Assembly: GCA_020726505.1 (NCBI GenBank)
Contig: JAHLEZ010000002.1
Coordinates: 4,774,001 to 4,838,000, forward strand
DNA from: Leptodontidium sp. MPI-SDFR-AT-0119
Lineage: Eukaryota > Ascomycota > Leotiomycetes > Helotiales > Leptodontidiaceae
Length of the DNA stretch: 64,000 nucleotides
Direction of reading: 5' to 3'
Position 1 is the stretch's first letter; each line of letters starts with the position of its first letter. The notes under the pieces were generated by a model. The model did no database searches and was not told the DNA's origin. It saw only the letters and a list, made by a program, of their open reading frames with translations. Shown one piece after another: positions 1 to 12,446 of this stretch. The position numbers and the translations under genes were made by a program.

Positions 1-2460
1 AGGTGCAGGGCAGGCAGGCAGGTTTTCCGAATTCTGGCGGTGCTGGTGCTGGTGCTTGGTGCTCACGAGAAGGCAAAGGCGGCGCAGCAGAACGAGGCTT
101 GGGCTTGGGCTTGTGTCCGTGGTGACATTTAAATGCTGCAGCTGGATCGAGCCGAATTCAATTGAAGGCGAACGACAACGACGAGGAGCAGAGACGTTCA
201 GAAGAAACAGCAGAGACTCAACCTCGACCTGTTAACTGACAGACAGACAGACAATTGTGGCCCGTGAGGCGCACAGATTAATTGATTGATTGGATCTGGA
301 GCCGGAAATTAGGTTGCTGAAATCAGAGGAAGGCTCTGAGGCAGAAGCATCAAGGGGAAGGGGGATGCTGGTGGAGGTGGACGGTCAGGGCTAGGATAGG
401 ACAGGACAGGGTGGGGAGGATAGGGAAGTGGTTCAAATGGATAACCGTAGCAGCAGAATTGTGGAATTATCGATAACCGTAGAGTTTTAGCGTGCATTTC
501 AGTGGGGCAGGCAAGAAGCCCAGACGATGCGGCGGTGAGTGAGGATAGCCAACTACTGTAAACCTCCAGCATGTTGAGACTTGACTTGAGAGTCCTTTTC
601 ACTGGGAATACGAGAAGACTAGCAAGAAGGTATGCAGTCAAAAGTGCACTAACACTAAACCTCGAACCTCGGATTATTGTATGATAAAGATAGTAAAGAG
701 GCACCTCATCTGATGTCTCTGAAGATGAACCAACGAAGTATCGAGTTCCTCATATCACGCCGTCAGAGCACAAGTCTCGTGCCCAACTTTCAAGCTTCCA
801 GAAGCACGGATTGAGGAAGTAAGACAAGGTAAAAAAATGTGAACAAGATATGCTCTTCTCAAATCTACCATTCTTCTTCGTCCCACAGTATCGAAATCGA
901 ATCCTGTACTTGCAGCTTACATAGCTGTATATAGCACCTCATTGGTGTAGAGGAGGGGGCTCAAATTTCACAAAAGAAAAGTGGCATTTGGCTCGCGCTC
1001 AATCAGGTTCTTAGGGATCTGCAGGTCGAGACTCTATTGCCGGCAAGCCACCGAACTAATGCCTACCTCAAGGTCTAAGCGGTTGAGTTCAAGGTGTATA
1101 AAACGGCTAATAATTAACTACTCCACAAGTACAGTTCATATAAATTTACGGTACCTGAAAACCTAGAGCAAGATCTGGATGGTACAGCCAAGATAGATAA
1201 ATAAATATTACACTTCCTGCACCTCTCCTCTTCGTAGGAGAACGAATACCATACATAGCCCTCTCTCTATTGGATAGCGTGGCACCACAGCACAGCAAGA
1301 ACGTTGAGCTACCCCCTGAAACAACAATACATCTACCTGCATGCAGGGAGCGTCTTAATAAAAGTACCGACTGCAGGAACTGTGTTGTCTCTGCAGGTCG
1401 ATCTACCATACCTTACCGTACCAAGCAAGTCTAGCTGGGCAAGGAAGGAAAGTACCGAGTTCACAATCCACCCACTCACCTACTCACTCAAGCCAGAAGA
1501 GTATTATATTTCCTCCTCAATCCTCAATTCTCGGAATTCCTAATGCTTGCTCAATCCTCAAGCAAGTACTGTACGGAGTAAATATTTACCCATCATACCG
1601 CGGTTAAGTCCCGTACCGAGATCACAACAGACACAGACACAGACACAGACACAGACTTGACTCAACTAACTCACTTATCCGCACCGTCCCTAGAAAAAAG
1701 GCCCCACCCCACCGTGGGTTCAACGTTTCGTTCACTTCACTTTCACGAATTACCCCTACCCCTCCGAGCCACATCCCCATAAAAAGGCAATCTCCGTTCC
1801 TGTACCCCTGAAAATGTCCCGCAGCCCACTCAGCTCAACCCATTCCAACTAGAAATGGAAACTCAACCCCGCAAGCCCATCTCCCCTCTCTCCCCTCCCC
1901 TGTCCTCATCCGATCCGATTCGTTTCCCGCCACTCGATCACGCGCCGTTTAATCTCACTACTTCTGCGCCTAGGTTAGGTAACGGAGTAAACAATAAAGA
2001 TCGTGCAAAAGGCTTTTCAACACCAATCAATCAATTGTGTCTTTGCGGTTTCCAAATCGTTGCTTTCATTCGTTTGGCGTCTTGCCACTCTCTGCTTGCC
2101 TTGCTTGCTTACTATTCTACACATCCATTTCCATTTTTCTTTCGTTCTTCCTCGCTCTCCCCCCCTCGCTGAATGCTGCCCCAGTTCGCCGACTGGGTAG
2201 TTGGGTGGGCTGTAAGGTATCCAGAGAAAAAGAAAAATAGGCAAGCAAACATGCATGCATGCAGCTTAAATACAATCAATTGGCTCGCCCCCCTCCCATC
2301 CATCCCCTTCCCAAGTGACAGAAGGAAAAAACAGAACATCGTGAACGTCCCCGCTCAGACTCAAGAGATTGATTGATTGTTACACCGCGCTGCGGACATT
2401 TCCCATACCACACCCATTCGTGACCTTTCCCTCGCTATCCCCTCGTGCCTGCTCCAACGT
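1..2460. other. Intergenic, no gene recognised
   Basis: No open frame here shows a recognisable domain or a convincing spliced structure; the frames present are short and compositionally biased (Ser/Pro or Leu/Phe rich). The stretch holds simple repeats and CT-rich tracts. It lies beyond the 3' end of NUP133 and could include UTR of a gene to the left of the window, which cannot be judged from here. Confidence 0.5.
1627..1656. repeat. (ACAGAC)5 hexamer microsatellite
   Basis: Five perfect head-to-tail copies of the hexamer ACAGAC. A shorter GACA-type run lies near positions 237-252. Simple sequence repeat in non-coding DNA; no function inferred. Confidence 0.9.
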
Positions 2461-5400
2461 TCAGTTTCTGATCGACTGCCGCAAGTGGCCGTTCGTCTTG
2501 GGCTTGGGCTTGTATCGTTGCTTGGAGTGCAATAGGCTGTCGGCTTTGCTCTGTTCGTTCGCCCTGATCCCCCCTTCGATCTGAGCCAGTAGAGCCTCCA
2601 TCTGCTGCATGCTCTTCCCATCGTCCGTTTCCTCCGCAAGTACCGTTTCGTAATCTTGCTTTGCCTGCTCCAGCACAGTGCTATACCACTGTCCTAGTCT
2701 GTGCTTTCCCTCAAGCGCCAATGAGTCGTCTTCGGCTTGCATGTCACCCATGATGCTCTCTGTGATGCTTGCGTCAAGTCGGGTGAATCGATCCTCGACA
2801 TCCAATACACCAGCACCGACGACTTCTGTGGGATCCATCGGCTTCATGTTCTTGTTCTCAAAGAACCCTAGATAGGTTAGCATTGCATTAAGGACATGGG
2901 TATCATTACTTACGATTCTTGAAGCACAGGTATGCTGTTTGATACAGAGCTGTCTTTTTGAGTTGCTCTAAATGTTGTTGTTCGTCCTTCTCAACTGTGT
3001 TGTTGACTTGTGCCCAATCGTCGTTCAGCATGCAGCGTCTCCAGATAATCCGTTGCATCAGGAGCTGCTCCTCCTTACCAGATATTCCGCGGCGTGTGGC
3101 TTCAAGTGCCAGGAAGAATCGGCTGGCTAGGAAGTCTTCATGATCAAAGGTCTCAACCTGACTGCCCATGAGCGTCAGGAGATCAACAAGCTCCGAGGCG
3201 TTCATAACTTCGTGTTTGACGAGACGTGACATGCTGTCTTGTAATAGTCTAGTTAGCATGAGCTGCTTCCGTAGCTTTTTATTGCCATGGGATTCTAGAG
3301 CCAACTGAACTTCCGCATTTTCGTCGATTGCGGCCGCGATAGATGGAAGAATGAACTCGAAGATCTGTTTTTGGATTTTAATCAGACCAAGTTGGTTGGA
3401 GACAGATGTGAGCTGCTTTTGGCCTTCATCCGAGATAGTTCCATCGGCCTGGCTATGGCTTTGGGTTGCAAGAAGAGCCATTTTGCCCAAGCTTAGTTCA
3501 ATCTTCTTGCTCCACGAGTCCTGTTCATGTTTGAGGCCAAGGTCAAGCAGTGCCGAAGAAGCGGCCTCAAGATCATCCTCCCGAGTAACATCGTTGATCC
3601 ATGACACTCTTGCGTACTCAGACTTGCTCCGGAGAAATTTCGTCAGGTATGGTTGTTCCTCTGTCCATTCATCTAGTAGTTGTCCCATCGCCCCCACCTC
3701 AATCTCGTGCTCAAAAAATGCCATTGCCCACCTCGCACCAAATTTTGTGAAGAGGCGTTCGATGGAAGCCTTGACCTCGTTGGCTCGATTTAAGAGAAAC
3801 TCGACTGCCTCGTCGCTGAGACCAGGTTGTCGAGACTTCAATCTGCTTCCACTCAGCTCCCATTGTAGCAGGCTTGCGAGAACCGGTAGGATCTCATGTT
3901 TTTCAGCCAGTGCAATAGCCTTATCGATAAGTTCCAGGTCCGTGGCAAGACTGCTGATATGTTCTTCTTGTACTTTCGCCAGTGCCAATCTCACCTGGTT
4001 CGCTTGTTCTTGTGCAGCCGGGGAGTCTTGCGCCAAACTCCATCTGATGCGCTCAGTATTGGACCGAATAGCAATATCGATGAGGGCTGGAAAATCGAGT
4101 CGAATCTTGTCGACAACTTCTGGTCCTGGGGCTCCTTGCCCAGCAGGTCTCCCCCAATATTCTCTCAACAGCATACCAGCCAATTCAACCTGCTTCCTAG
4201 CGGTCTCGGCGACGAAGAATGTGGAAGTCCAAAATTCATCCAGTCCTTCGTAGCCAGACTTCAGTATGCCGTGCTCAAGCTGTTCCTCCCCAAGACCATA
4301 GAGTCTCAAATTGGCTGTTCGGAAGTCAAAGGCGGCCTGCAATGCACCTAGAACCATATCATCGGCCTCGCTCAGAATGTCCATGACAGATGCATGGTCC
4401 TTCTGACCATCTTGGTAAGTGTACTTGATGACTTGGTATGCCCAAGGCACAGCAATTTGGACCTTGATAACATCATGAATGAACCAGTGTCGTACACGAT
4501 CAAGTTCGCCCTTCTCCTTATTAGGTTCCACCTTCTCGTTCTCGTGAATGAAGTCGACAACATCGGCCATGAGACCGTGCTTTTGGCCGTGGGGCAGGTT
4601 CTTGACAGTATCATCGTAACACTTCCACATGATTGTTGCTGCAGCTAGCTTCTCAGCATTGCAAAGGAGTTCCCATTTTGTTCGGCGGTCTAAAACCACT
4701 CCACTGGCCTGAAGGTAGATGGCAAGGTCCTTCAATGCGGCGGTCCGCTTTTGAAGACTCTGGGTGATAGCAAGGTTATCAAGCGGTGGTTTCGACGTCA
4801 AAATCTGAGCACTCAGTTCTTTTGCAGCCTCGCCAATCTGTTCAGCAGGAAATTGCAGCTCTGGTCGTACCTTGAAGCTCAATGGATTATCCTTTATGGC
4901 TCCAAAGAAAACGGCCTGCTTCAGCTTGCTTATGGCTGTTACTTGTTGCGCATTACTTGAGTCCAATCTAACAACATCGGTAGCCGCAACACGTAGAACT
5001 CCGCCACCGCGAACAATCAGGACAACTGCTGGGTGCTTGGCTTTGTGACGACGGTGGAGCTTCGGATCTTCGATGGTAGGCAAAGGCCCATGTGGCTCCT
5101 CCATACCCGACCCTACCACTTCGATGTTCATCTCTTGCCTAAAGTCTATCACATCCTCAAATGATTGTGGGAGGAGATGACTCTCTGAACGTAGTTGAAT
5201 ATCTGGAGAATCGGGTTGCTTGGCCATTGACCTGACGACAATCGCACGATCGAAAACAACATAGGCGATGAGTGCTGGGTTTGGTAGATATAGTCGAGGT
5301 TTTGATGTTGCCTCTCGGCTGATAGGCGTGGTGTAAGAGGTAATAGGGTGTATGTCTCCAACAGACACTTCGGTATCCTTCAGTTCGACATTAACGAGAA

Positions 5401-6742
5401 AGTAATGCGAACTTTGTCTGTGTGCCAGGGAGGTCAACAAAAGTAGTTGTGGGCCTCTCTTTGGGTTTTTAGGGGAGGTATCCGTTGCCGATTTGGGTGC
5501 ATATGTGAAGTCGTGGATTTCGAAACCTTCAATGAGCAGGTCGCTCAGTTCAGGATTGTTCGCTTTGATTGCCATCACGATAGCCTCCCGGCCTTCTGCA
5601 TCTCCATTGATTGCTGCATGCCCACCCCTATGTATGTTCCAAGATTGCAGTTTGCCCTTGGCCGTCGCCAGAACTACGTTCCGCTCTCCAACCTTTTCTT
5701 GTCGTCCAGCTCGAACGGCAGCAATATCTCCACGCCAAGCAGAGCTCGACAATACATTTCGAATACTGCCGAATATGCTACCGCTGGTTGGTCCACTTCC
5801 GCTTCGCAGGAATTGTACTGAAATCGCAGGTCTTCCTTGCCCATCTCTAACAGCCATGTATGCAATTCTACCAGTGCTAAAAGCTAGCACGAACCCCGCA
5901 GTTTCAGCATTCAGAATTTGGATGACGGTCTCCCCAGATAGCATTCCAGGTATTGATAGTTCCACTCCATTTCGTTGAAGTCTTAGGTCCAGCGTCGCAG
6001 CACTAGAAACTGACTCCCAGTATGTGATCTTGCCGCTGGTAGGAATGACAACCACAAGTCCAGGCTCGATGGATGATGCCGAATGTGAAACGAGAGATCC
6101 AAGAGGGAGCGGATCGGTGGAGCGTTTGGAAGGTTGCGGTAGTGCGAATGTGAAGGTTTCAGGGGATTGTATATTGGCAGCATACGGCCACACAATTGCG
6201 TGGGTATGTGTGAGAGTGAGGGCATAGCCGCTGTCTGAGTTGATTGCACCGTGCTGATGAACTACCCTCCCGTTAGATGTATCTCCCATCTGATTGTATT
6301 ATGTACGGACCTGTAGTATCTGCGCGCAGCATGTCTGGTAGAGCGGGGAGCTTGCTAACAGTGTATGTGTCGTTCGAGGTCTATGCATTGGAGTATTAGC
6401 CTTATTCCCTAAATCCAATAATAGGCATCTTACAAGCACACTGCTCCCATCTCCTTTTGTGCTTCGCTCTCCCGACCTCGACTTCTTTCCTCTCACTGCG
6501 ATCTCCCGTTGCAGGCCAGCTGGTTCCCCTGCGCTCCCAGGTCGAGCAAGCGCAGGAACCATCAAGCTCTTAGCTTCCTCCATCTCAGGCGCGGCTCCAG
6601 GCGGTACAAATGTTTGATCGTTCAATCTCTGCCGCTTTCCTTTCGGTGCGCTGAGGCTACCTTCATTCGAGAGAGGTCTTTGGCGTCGACGAGAGGTTCT
6701 GACAGTTGGCGGCGCGGCGCCATTCGGTGCAGGAGAAAACAT
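2461..6742 (-). CDS. NUP133: Nucleoporin Nup133
   Basis: Nuclear pore scaffold protein of the Y-shaped Nup84/Nup107 complex. Four exons: 6434-6742, 6311-6380, 2914-6261 and 2461-2867, giving 1377 residues in one frame. The N-terminus is Arg/Pro/Ser-rich and basic, as is common in fungal Nup133. It is followed by a beta-propeller region containing the segment ALTLTHTHAIVWPY, then a long alpha-helical stack to a basic C-terminus. Introns 1 and 3 have GTAAG donors and GCTAAT/GCTAAC branch sites. Intron 2 (6262-6310) has a weaker GTCCGT donor but is required to keep frame and has CTAAC 11 nt before its acceptor. Family assignment is from recognised sequence character and length; orthology is likely. 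The start is the first ATG of the only open first exon. Divergent from the AFG1-type gene. Confidence 0.88.
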
Positions 6743-7457
6743 CGCGGCGATAGATCAGAAAGGTGGGAAGGAGCTATCGTAAGCTCAATATTAGACCCGC
6801 GCGATGGGTTGATGGCATCTGGGTATCGAAGGCAGTGGTGACTTTTTTTATTTTTGTCTTTGTTGACATGGCAGGAGGCAGATTTTGGAAAGCAGCAATA
6901 TGCGGAGCTTAGCGCGTGCCTGGCCAAAGGCGGTCAACTACGTGGTGAGGTGAGCCTGCACCTCACGAAACGACGACTTTCTTCTCGCACACAAGGAAAG
7001 AATTGAATATGAGACTTCGCTGATGCTAAAATCCCATATACCTTCGTTTATTTTGAAATTATAAAACTCCTGCATCATTTCTAAGTCATGAATCAATTGT
7101 TACCTTACAATCGCTCAATTCTCAATTATCAGTTCCCAGCAAGCCATGCGCCATACATCCACAAGGAAGAGTCGATCCGTCAAACGTCCCTTCCACCATG
7201 CACATTTTGAGAAAAACCAAGCCATGAGCAAGTAACTTAGTAACAAAGGAAACGTCAATTCCAATTCTTGCTTGCTTGCACCTACCAAAGAGACCGAAGA
7301 TGGGGACTCCCAGGTTTGGCATTCTCAGATCAGCACGTGACAGTACTTCGTAGCCCGACACCTGCGATCCCCCAGACTCGCTCGGTTCGGGTGTTGATGC
7401 TAGTGACGTCTTCCATTCACGCGATTTTTTGTATTTCTGGTTGTGTCGATTCTCGCG
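6743..7457. promoter_or_regulatory. Divergent promoter region NUP133 / AFG1-type ATPase
   Basis: About 0.7 kb between two divergent start codons, so it must contain both 5' UTRs and both promoters. No TATA box or other specific element stands out. Confidence 0.5.
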
Positions 7458-9714
7458 ATGCCACCACAATTACCAAGTGCAGCAAGCACCAGTCTTACAA
7501 TTTCCAATCCCTTAGTACTTTATCGATCATTACTGGCAACGAAAATAATCGACCCAGATCCTGCTCAGCACCGACTAGCCCTCGAGCTTCAGAAAATCTA
7601 GTCAGTCTCCATCAGAATCTAAACTGTAGTCTATAGCGAGACATCTTATGTGTTCTTTTGGAAACATGCGATTTGATTTTGAAAGCCAAATTGCTGATTC
7701 CATTGAAAGTCTACGGTTAAAGGACTACTCGCCCAAAGCCGAATATGGCAGACGGCTCAAGGCAATCAGTCAGGCAATTGAGGACGTTCCAACGCCCCAA
7801 GATGACAACTCGGTAGCAGTTCTAGGCCATCCCCTGCGGAGAAACCCTCTCTTTGCGCATTTATTCCCAAAGCAGGAGACAGACTCACTTGCTCTGACAA
7901 GAATCCTCACGAGTCATGACGCTGCGAAGAACATCGACTCTCCAAAGGGAATGCTACTCCATGGGGAAGTTGGTACCGGGAAATCTATGCTGTTTGACCT
8001 ACTTGCCGATAGTCTTCCTAACAAGAAGAAGAGGCGGTGGCATTTCAATACTTTTATGCTGGAGACTCTCGCGAGATTAGAGCAACTTAGGCAATCCCGC
8101 TCTAGAGGAAGTGTTGTTCCAGCAGATGCAGAGCATTCCTTAGTTTGGTTGGCAAAAGACATGGTAGAACAGACTCCAATATTGTTCTTAGACGAATTCC
8201 AGCTCCCGGATAGAGCAGCGAGTAAGATTCTGAGCAACCTGTTTACGGCGTTCTTTCAGTTAGGTGGTGTGCTTATTGCAACTTCGAATCGAATGCCGGA
8301 CGAATTGGCCAAAGCAAGTGGCATGGATTTCGCCGCCCATCCTCGAGGTGGACTTGTTCGAGGTCTACTTGGGTTTGGAAGTAGAGGTAAGATTTCCTCG
8401 CTCCCAGCGAATGACGAGTATGCTGGATTTGTAGAAGTGTTGAAAGCCCGATGTGAAATCTGGAATATGGAAGGCGGTCGGGATTACAGGAGAAGAGAAA
8501 CAGAAGAGATAGATAACGAAGCCGCTGAGGGTGTGGAAACCATGAGGCAAGAAATGATCGGAGGGTTCGCAAAGCACGATGAGCTAGTCCTTGGATTAGA
8601 GTCTCTGGCCGCAAAGCCGACAGAAACGGCGGATCCCAATGACGAACTGAACCTAAACAAAGGGACAGCACCGAAAAAGTACGTCTTGCTAAGTATGGAT
8701 TCCGAAGCCCAATGGCAAAACGCAATCAGAGCAGCTTTGCCATTAGACACACCCGGGACTATTCCATGGCAATCGACAACACTTCAAGTCTTCGGCCGAA
8801 AGGTTCCTGTACCACGACACCTAGAAGGTGTAACGTTCTGGTCATTTACAGACCTTTGCGGAGGGATGTTTGGTCCGGCAGACTACATCACCATGGCTTC
8901 CACATTTCACACTTTCATTCTCGATGACGTTCCTATCTTAACCCTCATACAAAAGAACGAAGCAAGACGACTTATCACTCTTCTCGATGCACTCTACGAG
9001 GCTCGTTGCAAGCTCCTCGTCCGAGCTGAGGCTGGTCCGGACGACCTGTTCTTCCCCGAAACCAATATCCTGGTGAAACCCGTAGACTCAAATGCTGAAA
9101 GAGAAGAAAGCGGTGGTGACGCCGTCTACCCAGAAACACTCTCAGAAATCTACCAAGATCAAACCTCTCCTTTTCGACCAAACATATCAGCCTACACCGA
9201 TGTCACAAAACCCGGCTATGATCCTGACGAAGATTCGGACTTCGGGCCTATCCCAGGCAAAGCAGGTGAAATCGGGCGGAAGGTTGACTTTGGAATGACT
9301 AGTTCATTCACCGGAGAGGATGAGAGATTCGCCTACAAGAGAGCCAGGAGTCGCTTGTGGGAGATGTGCGGTGCTAGGTGGCATGCTAGATCTCAGCCAG
9401 GGTGGTGGAGACCTCTGCCTGTCGAAGTTCGAAGATGGGAGCGCTCATCCTCAAATCTGCCTGCTTCATCGGGACATTTGGAGGTGGAGGGAGATGTGAA
9501 AATGGGAGAGTCGATCATACTTGACAAGCCAGCAGGATTACAAGGGAAAGAATTAGAGGAGAGAGAGCGTGCTAAGAGTCCGTTTAGAGAACAGCGGGAG
9601 CCTCCTCCTGAGTTCGGAGTTTGGCATGCTTGGGGCATAATGAAGTGGGGGAAGAAGGCAGGAGTATGGGGGCAGGGTCCAGAGGGTTTAGAAGCTAGGA
9701 AAGGCGAGAAATGA
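7458..9714 (+). CDS. AFG1: AFG1/LACE1-type AAA ATPase
   Basis: Mitochondrial AAA ATPase of the Afg1/LACE1 (bacterial ZapE) family, linked in yeast and animals to turnover of mitochondrially encoded respiratory subunits. Two exons, 7458-7600 and 7710-9714, encode 715 residues. The first exon gives an N-terminus with Asp-Pro-Asp-Pro-Ala-Gln and LALELQK, and joins across a GTCAGT...TTGAAAG intron to YLRLKDYSPK, restoring the family's N-terminal helix. An ATG at 7648, inside the intron, gives a longer open frame but replaces this conserved part. Walker A GEVGTGKS lies near residues 133-140, Walker B LFLDEFQ near 206-212, and a sensor-like ATSNRMPDEL near 238. Longer than yeast Afg1 because of an acidic insert after about residue 270 and an extended C-terminus. 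The presequence is not strongly marked. Confidence 0.9.
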
Positions 9715-10041
9715 GGTAGATTTAGAACACTGTTCGTTAATTTGTGCTTTATTTTGTTTACTGTTGTTCGCTTCTGCACGTTCTTAGGCAGTTCCTAGAG
9801 AACGATTCCATATATTGCTTGCATCAATCACACAGTACTTCTAGCGCCTCCACTCAAGAGGATTGCTGGCGGTCTAGAGGTCAATTCACCGCTTACTTTG
9901 CAACGCTGCTGAAGGCTCTCGCTTGGGCTTGTTTGTAAGTTCTAGCCTCATCCAATCTTAGTGTCTTTTTCAACCTCAAGCCATTCTTCACTTTCTCAAC
10001 CAAAACAACCTTCAATCAAAAATATACTCCAATCTCCCACC
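9715..10041. other. Intergenic, upstream of secreted protein A
   Basis: Contains the 3' end of the AFG1-type transcript and the promoter/5' UTR of the first secreted-protein gene. The last 100 bases are C/T/A-rich like fungal 5' UTRs. No gene seen. Confidence 0.5.
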
Positions 10042-10962
10042 ATGAAGCTCATCGCCTCATTCGTCCAAATGGCACTGCTCGTATTATCCATCCTCCTGCT
10101 CTGCAGCATAGCAAACGCAGCTCCAGCTTCTGGCCAAGGTGACCAAGACTCCAACCTCAACATTCTTACCTCACTTCCAAACGGCTACACAATCTCGCCT
10201 CTTCGCATTACTGGCACTATCGACGGCGTCTCGCTCAACCACACCGGCTCAATCCAAGAGATATTCTCAAAGCTAGCCGCCGAGAACCCATCCCTCGTTA
10301 TCCCTGAAGTCAACACAACATCGAATCATCCTTCCTCTCACTCCCTTATAGAAGTGAGTTACAGATGAACCCTCCGCACAGAAACAAGAGAAACATAAAC
10401 AGGAGAACATTATGAGCTGACAAGCACCTAGAGAAACAAGAGAAACACAGAATGCTTTCCTATCCCTGGTACAAACTGGCCGAAGGCTGATAGTAACTGT
10501 ATTTGGGAGGGCATCGACTACCTCAGAAAGGGTGCTCCATTTTGCTGGGTTAATGCTCATACCTGTGCCCGTATCAGTTGCTCTTGGAATAGTGCAATAT
10601 ATCTCTGCAGTGACGTATGTGTCCTGCTACTGCTTCCATATTAATAAGTCAAGTCAAGCTAACTTAACCTGTGTTAGTATGGTGCAACATGGGGACATAG
10701 CTGCAAGTACATCTCAGGCTATGCTGAGGATCTTATTCACAGCTGCACTGAAACGAACATTGGGTAAGTTCGGGACTTTACGTCTCCTAACCAGATATCT
10801 TGCCTCTTGGTTGCTGCTTTTGCCGGACTTACATTCTCCTCCCACTTACTTGGACTATGACATGATCTACTTAGCTAACTCCATGCTAGAGCGTCGTGGA
10901 CTGGAGGACGGGAGTTTGATACGGACAACTATTCTGTGTATGTCATGAGCGACCGTTGCTAG
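10042..10962 (+). CDS. Small secreted cysteine-rich protein A
   Basis: Predicted secreted protein of 217 residues, from four exons: 10042-10353, 10432-10614, 10678-10763 and 10890-10962. The ATG at 10042 starts a clear signal peptide (MKLIASF, hydrophobic core, Ala-rich cleavage zone near ANAAPA); an upstream in-frame ATG at 9961 would bury it. A propeptide-like region with AAENPSLVIPE is followed by a domain with nine cysteines, including CWVNAHTCARISCSWNSAIY, and a C-terminus ending in Cys. The domain aligns with the next gene, sharing eight cysteines, the GI-Y-L helix, RISCS-NSAIYLC and a final Val-Tyr/Ile-Val-x4-Cys pattern. All introns have standard GT/AG ends. The function is unknown; effector-like or antimicrobial roles are only suggested by size, secretion and cysteine content. 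Confidence 0.75.
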
Positions 10963-11561
10963 ATGCTAGATCAGACCGGTATAGTGGCGGGCTTGTACGA
11001 GCTTCTTGCTCTGCCTCCTGCTTTCTTCAGCGTTGCGCTTCGGATTGGTACGATGATCGACGGCTTAAAATAGACGAAGATCATTGACTGAGTCCAATAG
11101 ATCATTTACTTATGTTTTGAGTACATGGATTTAAATTTTTGATTTCAGACTTCACATGACACTGTATTCATCCTCGCTGAAAATGGACAGCAGAGCTGAC
11201 TTGCAGCACACCAAGCTGGAGTTATTCACACACCTGTGAACAGAACTCTTCAGAGCATCTCGAACCCCTCATATCAGCTTGCTTCGCTTCAGTGACTTCA
11301 AGAATCCTTTGAGTAGAGTAATCCACTTTCCGAATGCGTTGAACACATCGCATGACCCGTCCGCCACCAAGTATTCCTATCATTCAGAAAAATTCGCAAT
11401 TACAACAAACAAGGCCTCGTAGATTTTCCAAGGCATAGGCTCAACACTTCAAGGTGTTTATAAACGTTGCCCTTTACTCTCATACACTTATCATCTTCTT
11501 CCAAAACAAAACACCACCAAACATAACATCCCACCCATCCCATCCCATCTCATCCATCATC
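10963..11561. other. Intergenic between the secreted paralogues
   Basis: No coding frame recognised. Holds the 3' end of gene A and the promoter of gene B. Confidence 0.5.
11456..11466 (+). promoter_or_regulatory. TATA-like element upstream of secreted protein B
   Basis: A TTTATAAAC sequence about 100 bases before the start codon of gene B. The position fits a fungal TATA box; the assignment rests on sequence and distance only. Confidence 0.3.
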
Positions 11562-12446
11562 ATGAAGCTCACCACACTCTTTACTACAATACCCACTCCA
11601 ACCCTTCTCTTACTACCAACTATCTCCCTCGCGGCTCCTGGCAGCTCATCAGATTACACCACCACCCGCCTCCTCATAACAGGCAGCACACACAACGGCA
11701 CGCCTCTCAACGGCGCCGGCACGATCGAAGAGATCCTCGCTCAAGTCACCGCTGAAAATCCACACTTCCAAATACCCGATACCAGCAGTATTGCCGAACG
11801 CACAGTCGAGTTCCACAATGACGTGAGTCTACCCTTCCCATCCGAAGTCTGAAGCACTCTCCAGATAATAGAGAAGGGGGGGAGGTGGGAGGAAGAAAAT
11901 ACCAATATCAACACTGACGAACCCAGGCCAACCAAGGAAACCTCAACTGCATCCCAGTCAAAGGCCAAGACTGGCGACCTGCAAAGAGCACCGCCATCAG
12001 CACCGGCATCGAGTATCTGAACAGCCTCAAGGCAATATGTTGGGTCCAGCCTCACAGTTGCACTAGAATCAGCTGTTCGTACAATAGTGCGATTTATCTG
12101 TACATGTATTCTCCACACTGTCTCCTCCTCCCCTCTCCCTGAACTCACTCACTTCTGATTTTTAATGAAATATCCACTTGCTAATTCGAAGGTTTATCTA
12201 GATGCAATGATGTAAGCTTTTCCTTTCCCCTCATAATATGGTTGTTCGTATGAAATACTAATTCGGGGATTGTTTGAAAAGACTCCTTCCGTGCTAGGAC
12301 CAAAGTGCACATACATCGCAGACTACGCGCAGGGAATAAGTGATCGATGCCTTGATACTACAAAGCCGGCGTGGTGGTGGAACACAGGCGGTCAGGTGTT
12401 TGATAAGCATGGGTATAATGTCATAGTAAGACAGGATAATTGCTAG
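11562..12446 (+). CDS. Small secreted cysteine-rich protein B (paralogue of A)
   Basis: Predicted secreted protein of 202 residues, from four exons: 11562-11822, 11927-12099, 12202-12211 and 12282-12446. Signal peptide MKLTTLF...LAAPGSS, then a TAENPHFQIPD segment matching AAENPSLVIPE in gene A. The cysteine domain holds CWVQPHSCTRISCSYNSAIY and ends GGQVFDKHGYNVIV...NC. The third exon is only 10 nt and supplies a conserved Cys-Asn-Asp. Without it the frame loses the cysteine and runs into an unrelated sequence. The intron after Asn-Asp matches gene A's second intron in position and phase, so the extra intron before the microexon is specific to B. Eight cysteines are shared with A. Function unknown; clearly a tandem duplicate of A. 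Confidence 0.75.

Noticed and set aside
3351..4253. 300-codon plus-strand open frame within NUP133
   Set aside because: Antisense shadow of the Nup133 coding exon; Ser/Cys/Arg-rich with no domain.
7648..7709. ATG at 7648 as start of the AFG1-type protein
   Set aside because: Lies in the intron; the upstream exon from 7458 restores the conserved N-terminal helix and frame.
10532..10948. 138-codon frame across secreted protein A
   Set aside because: Reads through two introns in a different frame; the spliced frame conserves the cysteines shared with the paralogue.
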